Assembly (NCBI GenBank): GCA_023423675.1
Contig: JAFAFD010000314.1
Location: 1-8,741 of the forward strand
DNA: 8,741 bases
Direction: 5' to 3'
From: Pseudomonadota bacterium
Lineage (GTDB): Bacteria; Pseudomonadota; Gammaproteobacteria; Xanthomonadales; Xanthomonadaceae
The first letter of the stretch is position 1, and each line of letters begins with the position of its first letter. Below are positions 1 through 5,963 of the stretch, piece by piece. The translations under genes and the position numbers were made by a program. Below the pieces are notes generated by a model that did no database searches, was not told where the DNA came from, and saw only the letters and a list, made by a program, of their open reading frames with translations.

Positions 1-1
1 C

Positions 2-1342
2 ACCCTGGACAGCGCCGACGAGATCGTGCCGACCCGCGGCAGCACCGGCTTCGCCGCCACCCTGGCCCGCGCCAGCGTCAACGAATCGGCACTGCCGGAA
101 CAGATCTTCGCCCCGTACGCCGACGCCATCGTGGCACCGCCGGCCAGCGCCGCCGTGGTCGCCGCCGCGCCGATCAACCGCGCCCGCTTCCTGATCGACC
201 CGCCTCTGGAAGAAGACGCCGCGGCAGTGCTGCCGCCGCCGCTGCCGGCCCCGGCCGTGGTCGCCCTTCCGGTCGAAGCCGTGGTCGTGCCGGCCGTCGC
301 CGTGGCCGCCCCCATCGAAGCGCCGGCCGCCGAAGCGCCCGCCAACGATGTGGCGCCGCTGGCCGACGCACTGCCGATCCCGGCACCGGCGCCGCAGCTG
401 GCCCCGGCCCCGGCGCTGACCGTGGTTGCCGCCGATGACGGCGAGATCCGCCAGCTGCGTCACGAAGTGGCCGGCATGCGCCAGGTCATCGAGCGCGAGA
501 TGAACCGCTTCACCGATGAGCGCCTGCGTGGCAGCGCAGTGCGCGCCACCGCCCTGGACCTGATGAACGAGTACGGCTTCGACGCCGGCCTGTCGCGCGA
601 CGTGGCCATGCAGATCCCGCTGGAGACCGAGGCCCACCGCGGCCGTGGCCTGATGCTGGGGCTGATCTCGCGCAAGCTGCCGATCGCCCCGGTCGACCCG
701 CTGGAAGAAGGCGGCGTGATCGCCCTGGTTGGCCCGACCGGTGCCGGCAAGACCACCACCATCGCCAAGCTGGCCTCGCGCTTCTCGGAAAAGCACGCCC
801 CGCGTGACGTCGCCCTGGTGACCACCGACACGATGCGCGTCGGCGCCCGCGAGCAGCTGTACGGCTACGGCCGCCAGCTCGGCATCGCCGTCCACGAGGC
901 CAACAGCGGCACCGACCTGGACCAGCTGCTGGAGCGCCTGCAGGACTACAAGCTGGTGCTGATCGACACCGCCGGCCTCGGCCCGCGCGACCGCGCGCTG
1001 GCGGCCCAGCTGCAGTGGCTGCGCGCTGCCCGCCAGGTGCGCACCCTGCTTGTGCTGCCGGCCAACACCAGCTTCGGCGACATGGACGAGGTCGTCCGCC
1101 GCTTCGGCGCGGCCAACCTGCAGGGCCTGGTGCTGAGCAAGCTGGACGAGACCGGCCGCTTCGGCAATGCCCTGTCGGTGGCCGTCGACCACGCCCTGCC
1201 GATCACCTGGGTAACCGATGGCCAGGACGTCCCGGAGGACCTGCACCGGGCCAGTGCAGCCAATCTTGTACTTCGCCTTGAAGATTTGCGCCGAGCGGCC
1301 GATATGCCCTGCAACCCGGAGTTGAACCATGCCGTCGCGTGA
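2..1342 (+). CDS. flhF: FlhF, SRP-type GTPase for polar flagellar placement (5' end missing)
   Basis: FlhF is a signal-recognition-particle-type GTPase that marks the pole where the flagellum is built. The open frame runs into the left edge (first whole codon at base 2), and the usual FlhF N-terminus is absent, so the gene starts outside the window. The GTG at 26 is therefore not taken as the start. About 446 residues are visible. Bases roughly 115-420 encode a low-complexity Ala/Pro-rich stretch, as in the poorly conserved FlhF B domain. The NG GTPase domain follows: P-loop GPTGAGKTTT (731-760), DTMRVGAREQL, the DTAG box (965-976) and SKLDE, the guanine-specificity motif (1136-1150). The last 14 bases overlap flhG. 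Codons near 1264-1290 (CTT, GTA, CTT, CTT, TTG) are unlike the CTG/GTG-dominated rest of the gene and coincide with a putative promoter. Identification is firm from motifs and neighbours. Confidence 0.96.
   Translation, partial: TLDSADEIVPTRGSTGFAATLARASVNESALPEQIFAPYADAIVAPPASAAVVAAAPINRARFLIDPPLEEDAAAVLPPPLPAPAVVALPVEAVVVPAVAVAAPIEAPAAEAPANDVAPLADALPIPAPAPQLAPAPALTVVAADDGEIRQLRHEVAGMRQVIEREMNRFTDERLRGSAVRATALDLMNEYGFDAGLSRDVAMQIPLETEAHRGRGLMLGLISRKLPIAPVDPLEEGGVIALVGPTGAGKTTTIAKLASRFSEKHAPRDVALVTTDTMRVGAREQLYGYGRQLGIAVHEANSGTDLDQLLERLQDYKLVLIDTAGLGPRDRALAAQLQWLRAARQVRTLLVLPANTSFGDMDEVVRRFGAANLQGLVLSKLDETGRFGNALSVAVDHALPITWVTDGQDVPEDLHRASAANLVLRLEDLRRAADMPCNPELNHAVA
1279..1305 (+). promoter_or_regulatory. 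Putative sigma-28 (FliA) promoter inside the 3' end of flhF
   Basis: The sequence TGAAGATT (1279-1286) is followed by an 11-base spacer and GCCGATAT (1298-1305). Against the enterobacterial sigma-28 consensus TAAAGTTT-N11-GCCGATAA this is 6 of 8 and 7 of 8 matches with the exact spacer. The expected transcript start, near 1312, lies just before the GGAG ribosome binding site (1318-1321) of flhG. The site overlaps flhF codons that are unusual for this genome, which suggests the DNA is constrained for more than coding. It would let FliA drive flhG, fliA itself and the downstream chemotaxis genes. The motif is seen; promoter activity is inferred. Confidence 0.6.
1318..1321 (+). promoter_or_regulatory. 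Ribosome binding site of flhG
   Basis: GGAG lies 7 bases before the flhG ATG, inside the flhF reading frame. Together with the in-frame TGA at 1323-1325 it fixes the flhG start. Confidence 0.75.
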
Positions 1343-2216
1343 GTACGCCAAGCTGACCAATACCTTCCCGCTGTCGGCGACCCGCAGCGAGCCGCTCGGC
1401 CCTGTCCGCACCATTGCGGTGAGCGGCGGCAAGGGCGGCGTGGGCAAGACCAACGTGTCGGCCAACCTGGCCGTGGCGCTGGCCGGCATGGGCAAACGCA
1501 CCCTGCTGCTGGACGCCGACCTCGGCCTGGCCAACATCGACGTCATCCTCGGCCTGAACCCCAAGTTCACCCTGGCCGACCTGGTGGCCGGCCGCTGCAG
1601 CCTGGACGATGTGATCATCGAAGGCCCCAACGGGGTGCTGGTGGTCCCGGCCGCCTCGGGCCGCCGGCACATGGCCGAGCTGGCCCCGGCCGAGCACGTC
1701 GGCCTGGTCAACGTGTTCTCCGAGCTGGAACGCGATCTGGACATCATGGTGGTGGACACCGCCGCCGGCATCAACGATGGCGTGCTGACCTTCTGCCAGG
1801 CCGCGCAGGACACCGTGGTGGTGGTCTGCGATGAGCCGGCCTCGATCACCGACGCCTATGCGCTGATCAAGGTGCTCTCGCGCGAGCGCGGCGTGGACCG
1901 CATCCAGGTGGTGGCCAACATGGTGCGCGACCCCAACGAAGGCCGCGTGCTGTACGAGAAGCTGACCCGCGTCTGCGAGAAGTTCCTCGCCGATGTCTCG
2001 CTGAACTACCTGGGCTGCGTGCCGCAGGATGACTGGCTGCGCCTGTCGGTGCAGCGCCAGCAGCCGGTGGTCAAGGCCTACCCGTCCAGTCCGGCCGCGC
2101 TGGCGATCACCGAGATCGCCCGCCGCACCGCCCGCTGGCAGGCGCCGACCGAACCGCGTGGCGGCGTCGAGTTCTTCCTCGAGCGCATCCTCAAGCAGCG
2201 CGGGGTGGTGGTATGA
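1329..2216 (+). CDS. flhG: FlhG/FleN, MinD-type ATPase controlling flagellar number
   Basis: FlhG (FleN) is a membrane-associated P-loop ATPase that limits the number of flagella at the pole, acting with FlhF and, in pseudomonads, on the master regulator FleQ. The 295-residue protein has the deviant Walker A motif GGKGGVGKTN (residues 33-42, with both lysines K35 and K40), DADLGLANID (62-71), a DTAAG switch, and a C-terminal segment GGVEFFLERIL like the amphipathic membrane-targeting helix of the family. The ATG at 1329 is well fixed: GGAG at 1318-1321 gives 7-base spacing, and an in-frame TGA at 1323-1325 blocks any upstream extension. The N-terminus (residues 1-28) lacks the DQAxxLR motif by which some FlhG proteins activate FlhF. 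It overlaps flhF by 14 bases and fliA by 4 (ATGA), so translational coupling is likely. Confidence 0.96.
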   Translation: MPSREYAKLTNTFPLSATRSEPLGPVRTIAVSGGKGGVGKTNVSANLAVALAGMGKRTLLLDADLGLANIDVILGLNPKFTLADLVAGRCSLDDVIIEGPNGVLVVPAASGRRHMAELAPAEHVGLVNVFSELERDLDIMVVDTAAGINDGVLTFCQAAQDTVVVVCDEPASITDAYALIKVLSRERGVDRIQVVANMVRDPNEGRVLYEKLTRVCEKFLADVSLNYLGCVPQDDWLRLSVQRQQPVVKAYPSSPAALAITEIARRTARWQAPTEPRGGVEFFLERILKQRGVVV

Positions 2217-2956
2217 AAGGCGCCGCCCAGTACAAGGAAGTCCAGCGCGCCAGCGCGACGGACGTCATCACCCAGCACTCCGACCTGGTGCGGCGCATCG
2301 CCCACCACCTGGCGGCACGCCTGCCGGCCAGCGTCGAGGTGGACGATCTGATCCAGGCCGGCATGATGGGCCTGATCGAAGCCTCGCGCAGCTATGACGC
2401 CGACCAGGGCGCCTCGTTCGAGACCTACGCCTCGATCCGCATCCGTGGCTCGATGATCGATGAGATCCGCCGTGGCGACTGGGTGCCGCGCTCGGTGCAC
2501 CGCCGTGCCCGCGACGCCGCTGCCACCATCCGCCGGCTGGAACAGAGCAGCGGCCGCGCCGCCAGCGCCACCGAGGTGGCTGCGGCGATGGACATGCCCC
2601 TGCCCGAGTACCTGCGCCTGATGGAAGACGCCTCGCGTGGCCAGGTGCTGAGCCTGGAATCGCGCATCGAGGACCAGGGCGAGCTGGACACGGTCGCCCA
2701 GGGCGGCCCGACCCCGCAGCAGGTGCTGGAACGCGGCGAGTTCGGACGCGAGCTGGGCAAGGCCATCGGCCACCTGCCCGAGCGCGAACAGCTGGTGCTC
2801 TCGCTCTACTACGAGCAGGAGCTGAACCTGAAGGAGATCGGCGCGGTGCTCGGCGTGAGCGAATCGCGGGTCTGCCAGATCCACGGCCAGGCCGTGCTGC
2901 GCCTGCGCGGCCGCCTGAAGACGTTCGAGGCCGCCGACGCCGGCCTCGAAGAATGA
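2213..2956 (+). CDS. fliA: FliA, flagellar sigma factor sigma-28
   Basis: FliA directs RNA polymerase to late flagellar, stator and chemotaxis promoters and is normally held in check by the anti-sigma factor FlgM, which is not in this window. The 247-residue length fits the family. Region 2 is visible at about residues 23-95 (DLIQAGMMGLIEASRSYD, then FETYASIRIRGSMIDEIRR and WVPR). Region 3 spans roughly 96-160. Region 4, with the DNA-binding helix-turn-helix, lies at about 188-232 (LPEREQLVLSLYY, LKEIGAVLGVSESRVCQIH). The ATG overlaps the flhG stop (ATGA) and has only a weak GGGGTGG purine stretch ahead of it, so expression probably depends on coupling to flhG. The two putative sigma-28 promoters in the window suggest that it controls its own cluster. 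The end of the gene contains a 9-bp inverted repeat. Confidence 0.97.
   Translation: MKGAAQYKEVQRASATDVITQHSDLVRRIAHHLAARLPASVEVDDLIQAGMMGLIEASRSYDADQGASFETYASIRIRGSMIDEIRRGDWVPRSVHRRARDAAATIRRLEQSSGRAASATEVAAAMDMPLPEYLRLMEDASRGQVLSLESRIEDQGELDTVAQGGPTPQQVLERGEFGRELGKAIGHLPEREQLVLSLYYEQELNLKEIGAVLGVSESRVCQIHGQAVLRLRGRLKTFEAADAGLEE
2924..2950 (+). other. Perfect 9-bp inverted repeat at the 3' end of fliA
   Basis: TTCGAGGCC (2924-2932) and GGCCTCGAA (2942-2950) are exact reverse complements separated by a 9-base loop. The structure ends three bases before the fliA stop codon. No T-run follows, so it is not a classical intrinsic terminator. It could stabilise the upstream mRNA, attenuate readthrough into cheY, or arise from coding for FEAADAGLEE. 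The base pairing is seen; function is inferred. Confidence 0.45.
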
Positions 2957-2966
2957 ACATGCGCAA

Positions 2967-2986
2967 GGCGGCTGCCCCCGGCCGCC
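2967..2986 (+). other. Small hairpin in the fliA-cheY gap
   Basis: GGCGGC (2967-2972) and GCCGCC (2981-2986) can pair around an 8-base loop within the 57-base fliA-cheY gap (2957-3013). There is no T-tract, so a terminator is not well supported. Together with the inverted repeat ending at 2950 it makes two successive stems just ahead of cheY. I see no convincing promoter in this gap. Confidence 0.3.
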
Positions 2987-2999
2987 CGCAGTGAACAAC

Positions 3000-3005
3000 A
3001 AAGGA
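3000..3005 (+). promoter_or_regulatory. Ribosome binding site that decides the cheY start
   Basis: AAAGGA lies 8 bases before the TTG at 3014 but 20 bases before the first in-frame ATG at 3026. The spacing supports the TTG start, which gives the N-terminus [12 protein letters not shown]. Confidence 0.7.
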
Positions 3006-3013
3006 ACTCTGCT

Positions 3014-3406
3014 TTGAACAAGAACATGCGCATCCTGATCGTCGACGACTTCTCGACCATGCGTCGCATCGTCAAGAACCTGCTGGGCGATCTGGGCTTC
3101 ACCAACACCGCCGAAGCCGAGGACGGGCATGCCGCGCTGTCGATGCTGCAGAGCCAGCCGTTCGATTTCGTGGTCACCGACTGGAACATGCCGGTGATGA
3201 CCGGCATCGAGCTGCTCAAGGCGATCCGCGCCGATGCCAAGCTGAAGACCCTGCCGGTGCTGATGGTCACGGCCGAAGCCAAGCGCGAGCAGATCATCGA
3301 AGCGGCGCAGAGCGGCGTCAACGGCTACATCATCAAGCCATTCACCGCGCAGACCCTGGAAGAGAAGCTGGGCAAGATCTTCGAACGCCTGGCGGCCAGC
3401 GCCTGA
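3014..3406 (+). CDS. cheY: CheY, chemotaxis response regulator
   Basis: CheY is a single-domain receiver that carries phosphate from CheA to the flagellar switch protein FliM to change rotation. The 130-residue protein shows every key residue: acidic pair D11/D12, phospho-acceptor D56 in [13 protein letters not shown]86 in VLMVTAEA, Y105 and K108 in GYIIKPF. These match E. coli D12/D13, D57, T87, Y106 and K109 with an offset of one. The start is TTG at 3014, chosen because AAAGGA at 3000-3005 is correctly spaced for it; ATG at 3026 would remove four residues. The stop overlaps the cheZ start by one base (TGATG), so the pair is translationally linked. CheZ next door makes this the motor-acting CheY rather than a generic receiver. 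Confidence 0.97.
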   Translation: MNKNMRILIVDDFSTMRRIVKNLLGDLGFTNTAEAEDGHAALSMLQSQPFDFVVTDWNMPVMTGIELLKAIRADAKLKTLPVLMVTAEAKREQIIEAAQSGVNGYIIKPFTAQTLEEKLGKIFERLAASA

Positions 3407-4011
3407 TGGATACCCCGGTCGACAGAAGCGCCCTCGCCCTGCGCCTGCAGGAGGCCCTGGATGCATTGGAGTCGGGTGACGAGACCGCCTGGCGCCAGCG
3501 CATCGACAGCCTGGTGGCCGCGCGCACCCAGCCGATGATGAGCGGCCTCTCGCGGCTGGCCCGCGAGCTGGGCCAGGCCCTGGGCGAACTGCCGACCGTG
3601 CCCGACGAGGCCGGCGAGCTGGACGATGCCTGCGCGCGCCTGGACCACGTGGTGGCGATGACCGAGCAGGCCACCCACCGCACCCTGGACCTGGCCGAGG
3701 AATGCCGCGCCCTGACCGAACAGCTGCGTGCCGATGGCCTGCAGCCGGGCCAGGACGAACAGCTTGAGCGCATCCGCCACAACCTGACCGAGATCGCCCT
3801 GACCCAGAGCTACCAGGACCTGACCGGGCAGATCATCCGTCGCGTGGTCGGCATCGTCCGCCGCGTGCACGAAGGCTTCGGCGCGCTCGGCCTGCCGCCG
3901 GAACAGCATCGCACCGACCCGGAACTTGCCGGGCCGGCACTGAAGGGACTGGACCGCCACGCGGTCTCGCAGAACGACGCCGACGACCTGCTGTCGGACC
4001 TGGGGCTGTAA
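3406..4011 (+). CDS. cheZ: CheZ, CheY-P phosphatase
   Basis: CheZ speeds removal of phosphate from CheY-P, ending the motor signal. The 201-residue protein is mostly helical. It contains MTEQATHRTLDLAEE (residues 85-99) and the catalytic patch SYQDLTGQIIRRV (135-147). D138 and Q142 correspond to E. coli D143 and Q147, which act in the CheY active site. The C-terminus SQNDADDLLSDLGL (188-201) matches the CheY-binding tail of CheZ proteins, joined by a less conserved linker. The ATG overlaps the cheY stop by one base and has no strong ribosome binding site, so coupling to cheY is likely. cheA begins two bases after its stop. Confidence 0.96.
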   Translation: MDTPVDRSALALRLQEALDALESGDETAWRQRIDSLVAARTQPMMSGLSRLARELGQALGELPTVPDEAGELDDACARLDHVVAMTEQATHRTLDLAEECRALTEQLRADGLQPGQDEQLERIRHNLTEIALTQSYQDLTGQIIRRVVGIVRRVHEGFGALGLPPEQHRTDPELAGPALKGLDRHAVSQNDADDLLSDLGL

Positions 4012-4013
4012 GC

Positions 4014-5837
4014 ATGAGCGCGGTTGCCGACGACATCACTGCCGATTTCATCATCGAGGCCCAGGAAATCCTGGATCGCCTGGGCGAACAGCTGGTGTCG
4101 CTGGAACAGGCACCGCAGGACAACGACCAGCTCAACGCGGTCTTCCGTGGCTACCACACGCTGAAGGGCGGCGCCGGCTTCCTCGGCATCACCGCCATGG
4201 TCGAGCTGTGCCATGCGGCGGAAGAAGCGCTGGGCGCCGCGCGTGCTGGCCAGGCCGCGCTGCAGGCCCATCACTTCGATGCCGCCCAGCAGTCGCTGGA
4301 CTACCTGCAGTCGATGCTCGACGCGGTCTCGTCCGGCACTGAACCCGGCTATGCACCGCCGGAACTGATCGCCCAGTTCGACGTGCACGGTAGTGCGAGC
4401 GCCGCCACGGCGGCCGCGCCTGCTGCTGCCAGCGGCGACCTGATCACCGACGACGAGTTCGAGGCGCTGCTCGACCAGCTGCACGGCGGCAATGCCCCGA
4501 CCGCGGTCGCACCGCCGAAGAAGGCCGACGACGGCCTGATCAGCGAAGACGAGTTCGAAGCCCTGCTCGACCAGCTGCATGGCGGTGCCGTGCCTGGCGC
4601 CAAGCCGGTGGCTGCGGTACCGGTCGCGGCCCCGCCGGCACCGGCACCTGCGCCGCGTGCGGCGGCCAAGCCGGCGGCGAACAAGCCGGTGGCCGAAGCC
4701 GAACACACCGTGCGCGTGGATACCAAGCGCCTGGACGCCATCGTCAACCTGATCGGCGAACTGGTGCTGTCACGGAACCGGCTCAAGACCCTGCGCACCC
4801 GCCTGCGCGATGAAGAGCTGGACCGCGCCGTGTCGACGCTGGACATCGCCACCGCGCGCCTGCAGTCGGCGGTCATGCGCACCCGCATGCAGCCGGTCGG
4901 CAAGGTGTTCTCGCGCTTCCCGAAGGTGGCCCGCGACGTCGCCCGCTCGCTGCAGAAGGAAGTGGACCTGGAGCTGATCGGCGCCGAGACCGAGCTGGAC
5001 CGCAACCTGGTCGAAGCGCTGGCTGACCCGCTGGTGCACCTGGTGCGCAACGCCATCGACCACGGCGTGGAAATGCCCGACCTGCGCGAAGCCCAGGGCA
5101 AGCCGCGTATGGGCCATGTGCGCCTGTCGGCGCAGCAGGAAGGCGACTACGTCAGCATCGAGGTGCAGGACGACGGCGCCGGCATTGATCCGGAAAAGCT
5201 GCGCGCCAAGGCACGCGAGAAGGGCCTGATCGATCCTGAAGCCGCCGCCCGCCTGAGCAGCGAGGAATGCCTGCACCTGGTGTTCCTGCCCGGCTTCTCG
5301 ACCAAGCAGCAGGTCACCGATATCTCCGGCCGCGGCGTCGGCATGGACGTGGTGCAGTCGCGCATCCGCGAACTGAGCGGCCAGATCCAGATCCAGTCCG
5401 AACTGGGCCGGGGCAGCCGCTTCCTGATCCGCGTGCCGCTCACCCTGGCCATCCTGCCGACCCTGCTGGTGCAGGCCGGCGAGGATGTCTACGCCCTGCC
5501 GCTGGCCCGCGTGATGGAAGTGCTGCATGCGCCGCGCACCTCGCTGGGCTGGTTCGATGGCCGTGCCGTGCTGGACCGCCGCTCGCACACCCTGCCACTG
5601 GTCGATCTGCGCCAGTGGCTGGATGTGACGCCTGCCGCGTCCACCCTGCTGACCATCGTGGTGCTGCAGGCCGGCGAAGCGCGCTTCGGCCTGGTCGTGG
5701 ACCAGGTGCGCGGCCGCGAGGAAGTGGTGATCAAGCCGCTGCCCAAGGCCCTGCGCGGCCTGCGCGGTTACGCCGGTGCAACCTTGATCGGCGATGGTCG
5801 CATGGCCCTGATCCTGGACGTGGACGGCCTGAGATGA
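4014..5837 (+). CDS. cheA: CheA, chemotaxis histidine kinase
   Basis: CheA is the receptor-coupled kinase that phosphorylates CheY. The 607-residue protein has a P1 phosphotransfer domain (1-125) with phospho-acceptor H48 in YHTLKGGAGFLG. A dimerisation domain P3 starts near 230. The ATP-binding domain P4 carries the N box VHLVRNAIDHG (341-351), DDGAGID (386-392), PGFST (426-430) and GRGVGMDVV (439-447). A CheW-like P5 domain covers about 475-607. Between 126 and 230 there is no recognisable P2 domain. Instead two copies of an acidic/leucine peptide (142-159 and 174-191) sit in an Ala/Pro linker. The start follows cheZ by two bases with a weak GGGG stretch. A SMAG palindrome lies just after the stop. 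Function is firm; the role of the repeats is inferred. Confidence 0.97.
   Translation: MSAVADDITADFIIEAQEILDRLGEQLVSLEQAPQDNDQLNAVFRGYHTLKGGAGFLGITAMVELCHAAEEALGAARAGQAALQAHHFDAAQQSLDYLQSMLDAVSSGTEPGYAPPELIAQFDVHGSASAATAAAPAAASGDLITDDEFEALLDQLHGGNAPTAVAPPKKADDGLISEDEFEALLDQLHGGAVPGAKPVAAVPVAAPPAPAPAPRAAAKPAANKPVAEAEHTVRVDTKRLDAIVNLIGELVLSRNRLKTLRTRLRDEELDRAVSTLDIATARLQSAVMRTRMQPVGKVFSRFPKVARDVARSLQKEVDLELIGAETELDRNLVEALADPLVHLVRNAIDHGVEMPDLREAQGKPRMGHVRLSAQQEGDYVSIEVQDDGAGIDPEKLRAKAREKGLIDPEAAARLSSEECLHLVFLPGFSTKQQVTDISGRGVGMDVVQSRIRELSGQIQIQSELGRGSRFLIRVPLTLAILPTLLVQAGEDVYALPLARVMEVLHAPRTSLGWFDGRAVLDRRSHTLPLVDLRQWLDVTPAASTLLTIVVLQAGEARFGLVVDQVRGREEVVIKPLPKALRGLRGYAGATLIGDGRMALILDVDGLR
4437..4586 (+). 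repeat. Duplicated DLITDDEFEALLDQLHGG-type peptide within CheA
   Basis: Residues 142-159 and 174-191 of CheA are near-identical 18-residue units, 32 residues (96 bases) apart. EFEALLDQLHGG is the same in both copies. At the DNA level (4437-4490 and 4533-4586) the copies differ at several third positions, so the duplication is not recent. The pattern of acidic residues followed by LL and L resembles the short CheY-binding peptides at the FliM N-terminus and the CheZ C-terminus. It may also be the array-localisation segment that ParP recognises in CheA of Vibrio-type systems. Which role applies cannot be told from the sequence. Confidence 0.75.
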
Positions 5838-5841
5838 AGGC

Positions 5842-5865
5842 CGCCGGGCATGGCCCGGCGCTACC
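5842..5865 (-). repeat. SMAG-type REP palindrome (GTAG-headed, on the minus strand)
   Basis: Read on the minus strand this is a G plus GTAG head, then stem CGCCGGGC, loop CAT and stem GCCCGGCG: an 8-bp perfect hairpin. It begins five bases after the cheA stop. It is identical over 24 bases, in opposite orientation, to the element at 8704-8727. The GTAG head plus GC-rich palindrome is the signature of the SMAG REP family of Stenotrophomonas maltophilia, mobilised by RAYT-type transposases (established knowledge; no RAYT gene is in the window). As RNA it could protect the 3' end of the cheYZA message or limit readthrough into motC. Confidence 0.85.
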
Positions 5866-5883
5866 GGGCAGCGTGCCGCCCGG
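5864..5883 (+). terminator. Possible second hairpin after cheA
   Basis: CCGGGC (5864-5869) and GCCCGG (5878-5883) can pair around an 8-base loop, directly abutting the SMAG palindrome. No T-tract follows, so intrinsic termination is doubtful. The two adjacent GC-rich stems may still act together as a transcription or mRNA-decay boundary ahead of the motC promoter. The rest of the gap (5884-5929) is relatively AT-rich, and I see nothing definite in it. Confidence 0.35.
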
Positions 5884-5929
5884 CGACCCGAAAACTGTGA
5901 CTACCGTCTGTACACGATCTACCGGTGTC

Positions 5930-5956
5930 TCAAGTCCCATTCACACAGGCCGATAC
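5930..5956 (+). promoter_or_regulatory. Putative sigma-28 (FliA) promoter of motC-motD
   Basis: TCAAGTCC (5930-5937), an 11-base spacer and GCCGATAC (5949-5956) match the sigma-28 consensus TAAAGTTT-N11-GCCGATAA at 5 of 8 and 7 of 8 positions with the exact spacer. Stator and chemotaxis genes are classic FliA targets, and fliA is upstream in the same cluster. The predicted transcript start (about 5961-5964) falls at or within three bases of the motC ATG, so the message would be leaderless or nearly so. The motif is seen; activity and start site are inferred. Confidence 0.7.
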
Positions 5957-5963
5957 CGGACCC

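Noticed and set aside
26..28. GTG at 26 as the flhF start
   Set aside because: The frame is open to the left edge, encoding TLDSADEI before it, and FlhF proteins have a longer conserved N-terminus, so the real start is upstream of the window.
2078..3466. Long open frame on the minus strand across fliA and cheY (similar ones at 6685-7968 and 7517-8581)
   Set aside because: Very high GC leaves long open antisense frames. These lie opposite well-identified genes, have no recognisable domains and show His/Gln/Arg-rich shadow composition.
4390..4414. GTAG followed by a GCCGCC/GGCGGC hairpin in the CheA linker, resembling a degenerate SMAG element
   Set aside because: Seven unrelated bases separate the GTAG from the stem, the loop is too tight and the stem sequence differs. 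It is explained by Ala-rich coding (GSASAATAAAP).
5884..5929. Possible sigma-70 promoter in the AT-richer part of the cheA-motC gap
   Set aside because: No hexamer pair with acceptable match and spacing; the sigma-28 site just downstream is far better.
5925..5963. GTG at 5925 as the motC start
   Set aside because: It would add 13 residues (SQVPFTQADTGP region) not expected in the family, and the putative sigma-28 promoter would lie inside the coding sequence; ATG 5964 fits better.
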